Below are positions 1 to 11,582 of a DNA stretch of 64,000 nt, in pieces. The stretch is from Raffaelea ambrosiae (Eukaryota; Ascomycota; Sordariomycetes; Ophiostomatales; Ophiostomataceae). Position 1 is the first letter of the stretch, and the number at the start of each line of letters is the position of its first letter. Where the stretch lies: contig PCDI01000003.1 of NCBI GenBank assembly GCA_002778195.1, positions 310,001 through 374,000 of the forward strand. The letters run 5' to 3'. The notes below the pieces were generated by a model. It did not search any database, was not told where the DNA came from, and was given only the letters and a program-made list of their open reading frames with translations. Made by a program: the position numbers and the translations under genes.

Positions 1-1174
1 TCGGCAAGACGGGGCGTATCATCTTTACAAACGACAGTCACTAGGCCGAGACGATGCGGCTCTCCGAGAACGTTCAATATGGCCGCTACGCGGTCCAACC
101 ATACATCAACAGCTGCAGCCGTACCGGCAGTTCCGACGCCCGGTCCTTCGGCCGTTACCACTCCCAGTTTCTGGGGCCACCGGCGGCCACAGCTGAGCAA
201 GAAGGATTTGTTGTCCTTTGTCGATCCTCCTGGAGAAGAAGACACAGTTGAGGAGCACCTCAACTTCATCCACGATCCATATATGCGACGCTACGCACCC
301 GCAGGCGGTCCGGAAGTGCCCGTATCACACTCACGAGAAGACGAAGAATTCCCCACCTGGAACGATGTTTGGAGTGCGGATGAGGAGGTGCAGAAGCTCG
401 TGGTGGAGCTGAGCCAAGCTGTGTGGCAGCGGCTGCGCAATCCCTCCAAAATGAGTGCGCTCGAGGTGTACGAGCGATATCGCCAGTTGCCTGGGAAGAG
501 GATGGCCTACATCCCCGTTAGCCTCCGGCATCAGTTGCTCAAATCGCAGGGCATGGTTGAGAAGAAGGATTCACAGTCGATGCTCCGGTACTTTTCCGTC
601 CTCGCAGACGTCAAAGACAGCGGCTTCTCGCTATGGAGGGCTGAGTGGAACGCGGCCATCTCATTTGCCAGCCGCTACGTCGGCCTGTCGACGTCTGCCG
701 AAACCGAGTCGGCGGTGAATTTGTGGCGGGAGATGGAGCAGGAAGCAGGCACTCCGGGCAATGAGGTCACGTTCAATATCCTCTTTGATGTGGCGTCTAA
801 GGCGGGCAACTTCACCCTAGCCGAGATGGTTTACCAGGAAATGGAGAGGCGCGGGTTCCGGTTCAACCGATACCACCACGTTAGTCTCATCCACTTCTTT
901 GGACTCAAGATGGATTCTGACGGCGTGCGTGCCGCGTACCGAGACATGGTTGAGGACGGCGAGATGATTGATGTTGTTGTGCTGAACTGTGTCATGGTCA
1001 GCTTTCTTCGCTGCGGCGAAGAGGACGCGGCCGAGCGGGTGTACAACCGCATGCGCGAGAGCTACATGGACCGGCTGAAAGCAGCATCATCCAAGCGAGC
1101 AGAAAAAAAGGCCGCGCAAGCAGAAGCCCGGGAAAGCAGCGGAATGCAGCCGGCGACGGTCGTAGAAGATGATT

Positions 1175-1206
<32 letters not shown>

Positions 1207-1905
1207 TCGGCCAAAGAGTCGACGATGGAAAGGGATGCTGCGACATTAGCGGCCTCCACGTCGCCGGACACGACCAATTATGCGAGCCAGAAGGTCTTGA
1301 CGAGCGTCTTGATGATGCTGGCCAGGGTCAGCAAGGGCGATACCGAACTCCGTGCTGGGTATCAGCATCTCGTCCCGACGCGCCCGGATATTGCCACATT
1401 CCGCATCCTGATCAACCACTATGCCGTAAAGCTGGGCGACCTTACCACGGTTGCCCGCTACCTCAATGACATGAAGACCTTGCGCATTCCTCTCCACGGG
1501 ACCATCTTCTTAGCTCTGTTCAAGGGGTTTGCCCTGCATGGCGGCCGAGATGGATCCGGCTCAAACTGGAGTGAGCAGCGGCTGCGGAGCATCTGGGCTG
1601 CCCTGCTCAAGGCCCTGGACGAAGAAGCGACCGGGCTCTACATTAGCACATGGATGTTTGTTTGGGCACTCCGTGCATTTGACCGGTGCAGCACGCCCGA
1701 GATGGTCTTCAAGGCATACAACTCGCTGAGCTCGCGGTGGGATCCCAGTGAAGCAGACGCGGACTTCACCATCGGCTTCCTGCACAACTTGCTGAAGAAC
1801 AAACGTTCTGGCGGCGGGGGTGGCGGCAGACGCGGCGGCGGCAGAGGCGGTGGCGGCCGTATATCTATACTTGGCCAACTGGGCAGCCAGGCATTCGGGT
1901 TATAG
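1..1905 (+). CDS. Pentatricopeptide repeat (PPR) protein, 5' end outside window
   Basis: Predicted organellar RNA-binding PPR protein, likely acting in mitochondrial transcript processing or translation. The frame is open to the left edge of the window. The first internal Met is at 79, but codons 1-78 have no stop and encode an Arg/Ser/Thr-rich, presequence-like stretch, so the true start probably lies upstream. From the Met at 79 there are 608 residues. The PPR core spans about residues 210-335, with helical pairs such as VTFNILFDVASKAGN, LAEMVYQEMERRGF and AAERVYNRMRE; more repeat-like helices occur around 435-480. A low-complexity linker (about 340-400) contains an SA-repeat. The C-terminus is an unusual Gly/Arg-rich RGG-like tail (about 577-595) followed by a short hydrophobic end. 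Single exon in the window. The PPR assignment is firm; the RNA target is unknown. Confidence 0.85.
1177..1206 (+). repeat. Hexanucleotide TCTGCG tandem repeat inside the PPR gene
   Basis: Five copies of a 6-bp unit, the last one with a single change, encode Ser-Ala dipeptides. The unit keeps the reading frame, so copy-number change would alter only linker length. Confidence 0.9.
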
Positions 1906-2321
1906 AGGATCCTTGTCTTTTATTGTATAGTACTTTGGGTTGCATATTGCATATTGCGTCCGGTTTTGGTTAGATATGCCGATAGAAGTGTTTACGAATG
2001 CATGTTTGAATGCCACTGCAGGATATGTTGGTGTCCCAGGATTCTGATGTCGTCCATCTTGTCCATCTTGTCAAAGCATACCACAATCGATCTTTAGGTG
2101 TCGATAGGTGTAGTCGCCAGTGGACTAAAATCGGTGTATTGTGACACATGCCGCATTTGTCTCCTTCTCTATAGCAGACCTATGTACATAGTAGTTCCAG
2201 AAAGTGCAACGGGTGTCGCCATCCCCATCTTCCAGACGTCCACCATTCCGAGTATTGCAAGCCTCCTCAGCAGCCCAGGCGACAGAGCCAAGCCCCAAGC
2301 CCGGGCCCCCAAGCGAGACGC
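1906..2321. other. Convergent 3' intergenic spacer (PPR / COX8)
   Basis: Carries the 3' ends of two converging genes. It is somewhat AT-richer than the flanking exons. No open frame here resembles a protein, and I see no other feature. Confidence 0.7.
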
Positions 2322-2618
2322 TTACCGCGGCTTGTACGTCTGCCAGGCTACAAGATTGTCAGCATTTTGTTCCGTCTTGTAAACAACAGCGTATCCATCG
2401 CATGCAAGTTACGCACCAGCAATGCCGAACGGGGCGAAGAAGCCGGCGACGGCGTAGCCCCAGAACAGGATGGGGAAGCTCTTCTTGTGGGGGTTGAACG
2501 GAAGGTTGGAGTACGGGCCCTCCGGGTAGTGGTACGGCGACGAGAAGCGAGCCGGGGTCGTGGAGAAGGCACGACGGCCAACGACCTGGGTGGTGCGGAC
2601 GGCAGCACGGGACAGCAT
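2322..2618 (-). CDS. COX8: Cytochrome c oxidase subunit VIII/VIIc family (COX8)
   Basis: Small nuclear-encoded subunit of mitochondrial respiratory complex IV in the inner membrane. Two exons (2618-2417 and 2347-2322, intron 2416-2348) give a 75-residue protein. The N-terminus (MLSRAAVRTTQVVGRRAFST) is a classic Arg/Ser presequence. The mature part has the family hallmark FSSPYHYPEGPYSNLPF, then one membrane helix (about residues 50-68) ending in FGIAAWQTYKPR, which is only complete after splicing. Without the intron the frame stops at GAGA, before the conserved WQTYK end, so the intron call is well supported. It is divergent from MTR4 across a 636-bp interval. Length fits the family (70-80 residues). 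The symbol follows the yeast homologue. Confidence 0.9.
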
Positions 2619-3254
2619 CTGGGGAGAACGGGTCGGCCAGCCGGAAAGGCAGGGCGAGCGCGCGGTTAGTCTTTGAACTCCTGCATTTGACCCTCAGAAA
2701 TGCCAATTCTATCCATTGACAGATCGGACAGTTGTACACACCTTGAACCGGGATGATCGTATGCGGATGTTGGGTGAAGAGGCAGTTTGCGGAAGTGTGG
2801 AATGAGTGAAGCTTTTGGAAGGAGAGCTCTTTTTTCGTGATCTCTTTTTGCGTGGCTCTGACTGGGCCGAGTGGCGTGAGGCGATCGGGTCGGCTTGCCT
2901 TTCTCCCATGTTTTTCCGGCTCAGAAAGGCGTGGCCCGTGCATTTTAAAAGCACGTGATTTATAACACCGCCTTTCTCGGTGGGAATTTTCTTTGTTTCC
3001 TTTTTTTTTTAGTATGGCAGAATCGCAGGCACAGATCGAGCTCTCTACAATATTTTTTTTTTTGGGCAGTAATGATCCGTGTGTTACGGATTCTCGAGAA
3101 CCCAACATAAGGGTGAGACAGTATTACCACCCAAATTATTCAGGAGGAAGAGGTTGAGATCGGCTTCTGTCTCTTTCTCCTCGTTTGCCTGATTGTCTCT
3201 CCTGCAACTCCCAGTCCGTCTGCGGCGCTTTGTCGCCCAGCCATCACGCCCAGC
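2619..3254. promoter_or_regulatory. Shared divergent promoter interval, COX8 / MTR4
   Basis: Non-coding 636 bp between two outward-facing starts. It contains T-rich runs near 3000 and 3052 and a pyrimidine-rich leader just before the MTR4 start at 3255. No clear TATA box is seen, as is common for housekeeping promoters. The regulatory role is inferred from geometry only. Confidence 0.55.
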
Positions 3255-6200
3255 ATGGACATCAATGAGCTTTTTGAAGACTTCGAACGGCCTCCGCCAA
3301 AAGCTGAGCAGCAGCAGAAACAGCCGTCTGCCAGCGAAGCCGCACCGCAAAAGAGTGCTCCCATATCCTCTCGCGATGCCGAGCCTGCCCAGCAGCCGGA
3401 CAACACTAAGAAACGGAAGGCCGAAGATGAGTCTGGGGCCATGGAGGTAGATGAAGACGGAGATGGCGCAAAAGAAAGCGCAGGCGAGGCAGCAAACGAT
3501 GCCGACATGTCGGAGTCTTTAACGGACGACAAGGATGGGTCGGACACGAAGGAGAACAAGCGTCGCAAGAAGGACGACGGCGACGAGGCCGAGGCGGAGC
3601 CGGTTATGACCGACACGTTCCAGACCGAACAGTCGCGCGAAGTAGTTCCCGCAACAGGTTTCGCAGCAGTCAAAGACAACGAGAACCTCGTGCTGCAGCA
3701 TAACATCCAGCACCAGGTGGCGCTGCCGCCCGATCTCAACTACGAGTACGTGCCGCTCTCGGAGCACACGCCGCCCGCCGAGCCTGCGCGCAGCTACCCC
3801 TTCCACCTCGATCCCTTCCAGAGCCTGTCGATCGCGTCGATCGAGCGCGAGGAGAGCGTTTTGGTGTCTGCACACACTAGTGCCGGCAAGACAGTGGTGG
3901 CTGAGTACGCCATTGCGCAGTGCTTCAAGCGCAACCAGCGCGTGATCTACACCAGCCCCATCAAGGCGCTGAGCAACCAAAAATTCCGCGACTTCCAGGC
4001 CGAGTTCGGCGACGTGGGCCTGATGACCGGCGACGTCACCATCAACCCGACGGCAAGCTGTCTGGTCATGACCACAGAGATTCTGCGCTCTATGCTGTAC
4101 CGTGGCTCTGAGATCATGCGTGAAGTTGCGTGGGTTGTCTTTGACGAGATCCACTACCTTCGTGATAAATCGCGGGGTGTCGTCTGGGAGGAGACCATCA
4201 TCCTGCTGCCCGACCAGGTGCGCTACGTCTTTTTGTCCGCCACCATCCCCAACGCCTTCCAGTTCGCCGAGTGGATCGCCAAGATCCATCGCCAGGCCTG
4301 CCACGTTGTCTACACCGATTTCCGCCCGACGCCCCTGCAGAACTACTGCTTTCCCGCTGGCGGAAACGGCATCCTGCTGGTAGTCGATGAGCGCGGCGTC
4401 TTCAAGGAGAAGAACTTCAACACGGCGATGGCTCTGGTCGAGCAGAACAAGGGTGCCGACCCGGCCGACCCCAACGCGCCCCAGAAGGGCCGTGGCAAGA
4501 ACAAGAAGATTAGCAAGGGCGGGGCGGCCAACGAGTCGACGTCCGACATCTACAAGATCATCCGCATGATCATGAAGAAGAACTTCCAGCCCGTAATTGT
4601 GTTCAACTTCAGTAAGCGCGAGTGTGAAGCGCTGGCACTCAAGATTGCCGGCATGAACTTCAACAACGACTCGGAGCAAGCCCTGGTGACGCGCGTCTTT
4701 GAAAACGCCATCGACACTCTGTCCGAGGCCGACCGTGGCCTGTCGCAAATCACGCATATCCTGCCGCTGCTGCGCAAGGGCATCGGTGTTCATCACTCTG
4801 GGCTTCTGCCCATCCTGAAGGAGATTGTCGAGATTCTGTTCCAAGAAAACCTTATCAAGGTCTTGTTTGCCACAGAGACGTTCTCCATCGGCCTGAACAT
4901 GCCGGCCCGCACTGTCGTCTTCACGACGGTGCGCAAGTTCGACGGCGTGTCCATGCGGCCCCTGACTTCGTCCGAGTACATCCAGATGTCTGGTCGTGCC
5001 GGCCGTCGTGGTCTCGATGACCGCGGTATTGTCATCATGATGGTGGACGACAAGCTCGAGCCGGAGACGGCCAAGGCCATCGTGGCCGGCAAGCAAGATC
5101 GCCTGAACTCGGCCTTCCATCTGGGCTACAACATGATTCTCAATCTGCAACGGATTGAGACCGTGTCGCCCGAATACATGCTGGAACGCTGTTTCTTCCA
5201 GTTCCAGAATGCGGCCAGTGTGCCAGCCCTCGAGAAGGAGCTGATGGCTTTGACGCAAGAACGGGACGGGACTATCATTCCCGACGAGAATACGGTCAAG
5301 GAGTATTACAAGCTGCGGCAACTCATCGAGGAGTACCGCAAGGATATGCTCGTGGTCATGCAGCACCCAACATACTGCCTGCCGTTCCTGCAGCCGGGCC
5401 GTCTGGTGCACATCAAGACGCCCAAGGACGACATGGACTTTGGCTGGGGCGCCGTGCTGAGCTTCACGCAGCGCCGGCAGCCGCGGCGCGGCGAGGAGGA
5501 GGTGCCGCCGCAAGAGTCGTACTGTGTTGATGTAGCGCTGTTTGTTTCGGACAGCCAGAGCTCGCAGAGCATCGCGCCCGGTTTCCCGATGGGCGACATT
5601 GCGCCGGGCGCGGTGCCGTGCAGCAGCGCCATGGCGTCGAGTGGCGACAGCGAGAGCGCCAGCGATATGGAGGACGCGCGCGTGGAGATTGTGCCATGCC
5701 TGTTGACGTGCATTGTGGGTATGAGCCAGCTGCGCATCTTTATGCCGGATGACGTGACCAAGAAGCCCGGCAAGGAGCGGACAGGCAAGGTGGTCAAGGA
5801 GGTGGAGCGGCGGTTCCCCGACGGCATCCCTGTGCTGGACCCGATCGAGAACATGAAGATCACCGACGAGCCGTTCAAGAAGCTGATCCGTAAGATCGAA
5901 CTGCTCGAGTCGAAACTGCTGGCCAACCCGCTGTACGGCTCGCCCATCCTGCCGGAGCTGTGGGCCAAGTATCACCACAAGTCGGAGCTGAACGAGAAGA
6001 TCAAGGAGAAGAAGAAGGCCATTGCCAAGGCGCACAGCATTGCCCAGCTCGACGAGCTCAAGGCGCGCAAGACGGTTCTGCGCCGGCTCGAGTTCATCAA
6101 CGACAACGACGTCGTGCAGCTCAAGGCCCGTGTGGCCTGCCAGATCTCGTCCACCGAGGGCCACGAGCTGCTGCTGTCGGAGCTGCTGTTCAACGGTTTC

Positions 6201-6726
6201 TTCAACGACCTGGCCCCCGAGATCGTGGCGTCGGTCATGACGTGTTTCCTGTTTGACGAGAAGGTTGAGGCACCCGAACTCAAAAAGGAGCTGGCGAAGC
6301 CGCTGCGCGAGATTAAGGCACGGGCCAAGCGCATTGCCAAGGTCAGCCAGGAAAGCAAGCTGGACGTCAACGAGGAGGAGTACGTCCAGAGCCTCAAGTG
6401 GCAGCTGATGGAGACGGTCCACGCCTGGGCCAAGGGCGCATCATTTGCCGAGATTTGGTAAGTTTCATTTGTTTTTGTTTGCCCAACTCTCTTCCTGCCT
6501 GACAACTTTCCCCCCAAAGAGGACAATGTTCACTAACACGTGTAGCAAAATGACCAACGTCTACGAAGGCTCGTTGGTGCGCCTGTTCCGGCGGTTGGAG
6601 GAGCTGCTGCGGCAGATGGCCGAGGCGGGCAAGGTGATGGGCAGCGACGATCTGCAAAAGAAGTTTGAGCAGGCTCTGGAGAAAATCAAGCGCGGTATCG
6701 TTGCTGCTCAGTCGCTGTACCTGTAA
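3255..6726 (+). CDS. MTR4: ATP-dependent RNA helicase MTR4 (nuclear exosome cofactor)
   Basis: Ski2-like DExH RNA helicase that unwinds RNA and feeds it to the nuclear exosome; subunit of TRAMP. Two exons (3255-6457, 6546-6726; intron 6458-6545 with a CACTAAC branch site) give 1127 residues, close to yeast Mtr4 (1073). The N-terminal 130 residues are acidic/basic low complexity. Visible helicase motifs: Walker A SAHTSAGKT with Lys212, DEIH at about 297-300, SAT motif (FLSATIP) at about 330, and motif VI QMSGRAGRRG from about 577. An arch/KOW region follows (CLPFLQPGRLVHIKTPKDD, about 710-730). The C-terminal DSH domain ends in the family-typical EEYVQSLKWQ ... NVYEGSLVRLFRRLEELLRQ ... GIVAAQSLYL. 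The last 60 residues require the splice; reading through the donor gives an immediate stop. The related Ski2 is less likely because the N-terminus and end match Mtr4. Confidence 0.95.
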
Positions 6727-7026
6727 ATCCTTCTTTGCCTGGTCCGTTGTCGGGGTCTTGTTTATTTGTTAATCATGCCGTTCTTACTGTTTTTTTATAA
6801 CTCATTGATTGGCTGTTGTTGTTCCTGTTGCAGAGGCATACACGGCGTTGCGGAAGGTAAAATCACCGGTTTTTTTTTCTCCGCAGCAGATGTAGTTTTA
6901 TCTCCATCGTTTGTTATTGGTATGGCTCATTAACTACATGACTATGGGTTTCCTGGTCTTGTTCCATGGGATTGTGGCATCCTTGTAGCTACAATTATAT
7001 TTCCCCGTGCTTCACCAAAGTGCAGA

Positions 7027-8313
7027 CTATGCTGCATGTGCCCGACACAAGCCGGCAAACTGTGTGTTGTCTGTCGTCAGTACCTCTGGCTGTCCGTCTT
7101 CCACCAAGCTGCCCGTCTCCATCAGAACGACTCGGTTGTAGGACCGAACGTACTTGAGCCTTGGCTGTCTGTGCGACGGCCATTCCGCCGAGAATTGCAC
7201 ACGGAAAGCTCGACTCTCCGCTGCCTACGGGGCCAACAACAGCAGTGGTGGTGCTCTTCTTTATGTTGGCCCTTAGTCCTTGAGAATCGGCGACCCGTTC
7301 GTCCTGGACCAGATAAAGCTCTGCCCTTCAAAACAAACAGGATCGTTCATATTCGGCAGCATGAAAAGTTTGATGTCTCTTGTTTGATCTGCGTTATCGT
7401 GTGGTTCTCCAGTATAGTAATTGCAGTAGTTCTGAATGCGTTCGAAATTTCCTAGGCACTGTACCAAGGGTGATAGACTTTGGATGAAGGCAATCACCGG
7501 TGCTGTCAATAGAGATATAGTTAAGGGAAAGAGATGTGAACGCCTGCGCCATGAGGGGCGTTTTGTTCTTCCAGTATACAGCGATTATGGTGTAGACGCC
7601 AAACGTCAGCACGGGTGCCACATTAATCAGACCGATGGCTTGAATATCTGTCAGATTGAATGCAATCGGGAGAAAGGAAGCCCGCCGTCAACTTACCGAG
7701 CACGAGGGTGGCCACCAGATACTTCCTGAATCTCTGTGACGTGTCGACCTCATCGGTGCGGAGGCGCTGGATTACAGGGAGAATCACTGGGGAAAGCAAA
7801 AGCATCTTGACGGCGCTCATGTCGCCCAGCATAGCCGAAGTCACCCGCAGGCGTTGCCGGATCTCCTCAATCCAAGCCACCTGGGCTTTTCTAGTTGAAA
7901 CAGAGATTTTGAAAGTAATGGCAATACAGACTGTAGAAAGGCACTTATGTCGCTGGGTATTCATTAATGGCTGGGGGGGGGNGTTTTTCTTTTTTTCTTT
8001 TTTCTTTTTGATCATTTTTTCTTCTGCCGTTTTCTTTTTTGCCAGTTTCTCTTGTGTTAGTTTCTTTTTCTTTTTTTTGTTCATAGTTACTGGAAACAAT
8101 AGCAATGGGGGCAAGGCACGTCAGGGACATTTGTCTCCCCAACAGCCAGCAGGCAATACTAATGTCAAAAACACAGCAGCAGGCAGACACGCGAAGATAC
8201 TTCGAATTGAAGTGCGCAATCAAGCGGGAAATGGGTGGCAGCTGGGGTAGATGCGCAAAGACCCCGTCACTGTCTGCTGGACAGTTCATTGTATGGCAGG
8301 ATCGTGAAGACAA
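7027..8313 (-). pseudogene. Relic of an ABCC-type (multidrug-resistance-associated) ABC transporter
   Basis: Fragments of one full-size fungal ABCC exporter lie in order on the minus strand, in shifting frames. From 8313 down: a membrane segment (FDISIACWLLGRQMSLTCLAP, about 8190-8120), then the loop motif RLRVTSAMLGDMSAVKM (about 7850-7800), APVLTFGVYTIIAVYWKNK (about 7621-7565), QAFTSLSL, TTPVIAFIQS-type and QCLGNFERIQNYCNYY helices (about 7545-7420), then CFEGQSFIWSR leading into the nucleotide-binding domain. The Walker A reads GPVGSGESS (about 7236-7208), with Glu replacing the catalytic Lys. Right after CAILGGM, sequence jumps to the C-terminal strand NRVVLMETGSLVEDGQ...GLCRAHAA, ending at a TAG at 7027. 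The Q-loop, signature, Walker B and second transmembrane domain are gone. Several stops, frameshifts and a poly-T/C tract with an N (7982) interrupt it. Clearly non-functional. Confidence 0.85.
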
Positions 8314-9699
8314 ACCTTGAAATACGTTACGAGAGGGTCTGGGTCACAATCGCCGCCATACATTAGCAATAAAAACCAAAGAGAGATAAAGCCTGGAACT
8401 TTTTATAGAAACCAATAGATAGGTGTCTTATGCAAGCAAATGGTGTTAAATACATCTGCTAGTGATGTCGTTTGCAGATGGGTGTCTTGACAAGAGAAGG
8501 CTGCAAACTCGACATAGTATCGAGTGGCTGCGCGGGTAAGCAATCGTCCGATACTTCAACCGAATCTGGTAGCGGCATGCAGCCTCCAAAACCCGAAAGC
8601 TTAACTACAGCATGCTTGTAGGCATGTTGGTGATAATTCGAAGGGTTCGGCATCTTGTAAGACAACCGTTGTCCAACACAGGCATACTGTCACTATGCCA
8701 TGCCTCGATTCAGTTAGACCATGACAGACACACAGTGCCCGGGTTACGAATGATACTGCCCAAAGAGAATGGTCCAAAATCCGGTTGTCCTCGAGAGCGG
8801 TGTTAAGTCGGCTAATGCATGGCTAGTTGAGCATGACCTGATAGGGCTGTTTTTGGGTATCGACGGAGTGCGTCTCGTTGCCACCTACGAGTATGTACTC
8901 GTACTAGCCTGAAAACTGATGGAAGCACTGAAAGTCAAAGAGCAGACAGGCATCAAGTGGAATTGGACGGAGCTCTCAGTGTCCAATCGTTACAGAGCAG
9001 AAAGTGCTGGGCCCAGAATGTGACCTTTTAAGAGTTCCCAACGACCGGCAAGTGCACGGTTTCGATTTGGGTATCAATGAGTGGTTGCTCAGCCGGAGAC
9101 CTCGGGGCCTCCTCTTGCTGCTGTCTTGATCACTGGTCTTGCCCAGATGGAAAAAACCACAGACCGGGCTTGAGCCATGCCGGTACAAAGGCCGTTGTCC
9201 ATACACGTGACGGTCTCAGTCCACTCCACTAGCGGTGTGTTATTTTCCTTCTCGCGCTTTGGCCAACGCGTTTTCATCGGGCGCGCACGGGCCAGTCAAA
9301 CTGCTGTGTTTGTTGCCCCTCCCCCTTTACCCAACGCGCTTTCCCGGCTAGGGAAGAAGCCAAATAATATCAACAAAACTGAAGCTACCCGCTAAAAGAA
9401 AAAAACGACCACCGCTCTTTCCTGCCCTGGACAGCCAAAATCCACAGCACTGATAGCCAATTTCACCACCCCACCTCGCTGCAACTGCGTCCCGCCTTGT
9501 CGCCCAGGCTTCCACTTTTCGCTCTCCCCCCTTTCCCCATACAAAATTCTTTTTCCAAATAAATAAATACAGAAATACAGAAATTCACACGCATTAAAAA
9601 TACAACAAAACCTCCAGGGACGACACTTTTTGGACCCTTCACCGCAACCCTGTATCTCTGCACCTCTTCCATCCTTCGCCGCAAATAACAACCGCCATC
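8314..9699. other. Intergenic region and alpha-tubulin promoter
   Basis: No coding sequence recognised. The proximal part (about 9360-9699) is pyrimidine-rich with an AAATAAATAAATA stretch (about 9558) and a CT/CA-rich leader immediately before the tubulin ATG, typical of strongly expressed fungal genes. The distal part (8314-9100) is anonymous; I found no further ABCC fragments in it by eye. Confidence 0.5.
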
Positions 9700-11582
9700 A
9701 TGCGTGAAATCATCAGCATCAATGGTAAGCCGTGGCCTGCTCTGGCATGGGTGGGTTTGGGGCCGGACTGGCGCGTGTCTTTGGGTGTGCCGTTCTGTGG
9801 TGTGCCGCCTTCACCGCATCGTGATGTTCCCAAGCTCGAAAACCGCCCTGCCAGCCCCAACCGTCCCAACTTGGTGCCAAAAACTGTTTCTAACGCGTGT
9901 TCTATCCTGCAGTCGGCCAGGCTGGCTGTCAAATTGCCAACTCTTGCTGGGAGGTATGCTTTTTTCTCGGACCCTGAGGCCCTGGGCCTCGTTGGCGGCC
10001 CCTGAACGAGGCCGGATATGCTGCAGGGATGCTAACAAGATTGCAACAGCTGTACTGCCTCGAGCACGGTATCCAGGTATACTCCCCTCCATCCCCGCTT
10101 ACTGTATCTCTGTTTCTCGTCCGTGCTAACGCGTTTGCAGCCCGATGGCTTCCTCACGGAGGAGCGGAAGGCCGCCGAGCCGGACCACGGCTTCAGCACT
10201 TTCTTCACCGAGACCGGTAAGCGAGCTACGGCCGTCCTGCGTCGTCAGCAGCCCCTCCCCAGGTGACTCCGTGCTAACCTCTCGCGTGCAGGCCAGGGCA
10301 AGTACGTGCCCCGCACCATCTACTGCGATCTCGAGCCCAACGTCGTCGACGAAGTCCGCACCGGCCCCTACCGCAGCCTGTTCCACCCCGAGCAGATGAT
10401 CACCGGCAAGGAGGACGCGTCCAACAACTACGCCCGTGGCCACTACACCGTCGGCAAGGAGCTGATTGACCAGGTCCTTGACAAGGTCCGCCGCGTGGCT
10501 GACGGCTGTGCCGGTCTGCAGGGCTTCCTGGTCTTCCACTCCTTCGGTGGCGGTACTGGTTCGGGTTTCGGTGCTCTGCTTATGGAGCGCCTGTCGGTGG
10601 ACTACGGCAAGAAGAGCAAGCTCGAGTTCTGCGTCTACCCGGCCCCGCAGACGGCCACCTCTGTTGTTGAGCCGTACAACTCCATCCTGACCACACACAC
10701 CACTCTGGAGCACGCCGACTGCTCCTTCATGGTCGACAACGAGGCCATCTACGACATCTGCCGCCGCAACCTGGGCCTGGAGCGCCCCAACTTCGAGAAC
10801 CTGAACCGTCTGATTGCTCAGGGTGTGTTTTTATTCCCATTTCTTTTTTCTTGCTTTCAGTCTTCGTTTTGTTTCGGGAGAGGAACAAGATTTTTGTATG
10901 TGTTTCACGGCATCTCTAACATTAAACAGTCGTCTCCTCGATCACCGCCTCTCTCCGTTTCGACGGCTCCCTCAACGTCGACCTGAACGAGTTCCAGACC
11001 AACCTGGTGCCATACCCTCGCATCCACTTCCCCCTGGTGGCCTACTCACCCGTCATTTCTGCCGCCAAGGCTGCCCACGAGACCAACTCTGTCCAGGAGA
11101 TGACCATGTCCTGCTTCGAACCCCACAACCAGATGGTCAAGTGCGACCCCCGCCACGGCAAGTACATGGCCACCTGCCTGCTGTACCGCGGCGATGTCGT
11201 GCCCAAGGACGCCCACGCCGCCGTGGCCACCCTCAAGACCAAGCGCACCATCCAGTTCGTCGACTGGTGCCCGACTGGCTTCAAGCTGGGTATCTGCTTC
11301 CAGCCGCCCCAGAACGTGCCCAACGGCGACCTGGCCAAGGTCGACCGTGCCGTGTGCATGCTGTCCAACACAACCGCCATTGCCGAGGCTTGGTCGGCTC
11401 TGTCCGCCAAGTTCGACCTTATGTACTCGAAGCGCGCCTTCGTTCACTGGTATGTCGGCGAGGGTATGGAGGAGGGCGAGTTCTCCGAGGCCCGCGAGGA
11501 TCTGGCGGCTCTGGAGCGCGACTACGAGGAGGTGGCCACGGACTCCCTGGAGGGTGACGAGATCACCGAGGCCGAGTACTAG
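9700..11582 (+). CDS. Alpha-tubulin
   Basis: Alpha subunit of the microtubule heterodimer; binds the non-exchangeable GTP. Six exons: 9700-9724, 9913-9953, 10050-10076, 10141-10216, 10292-10822, 10930-11582. Together they give 450 residues, the normal length. It begins MREIISIN and continues VGQAGCQIANSCWELYCLEHGIQPDG only across the first introns, including a 27-nt microexon (10050-10076). The tubulin GTP loop GGGTGSG is at about 142-148, and the C-terminus ends EGDEITEAEY with a terminal Tyr. The first four introns crowd the 5' end of the gene, as in other fungal tubulins; three of the five carry an obvious CTAAC followed closely by the acceptor. Codons are strongly biased to C/G in third position, suggesting high expression. 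I see no unusual residue. Confidence 0.97.

Noticed and set aside
3519..6422. 967-codon open frame antisense to MTR4
   Set aside because: Mirror frame created by C/G third-position bias of the MTR4 exon; Leu/Val/Arg/Asp-rich text with no domain.
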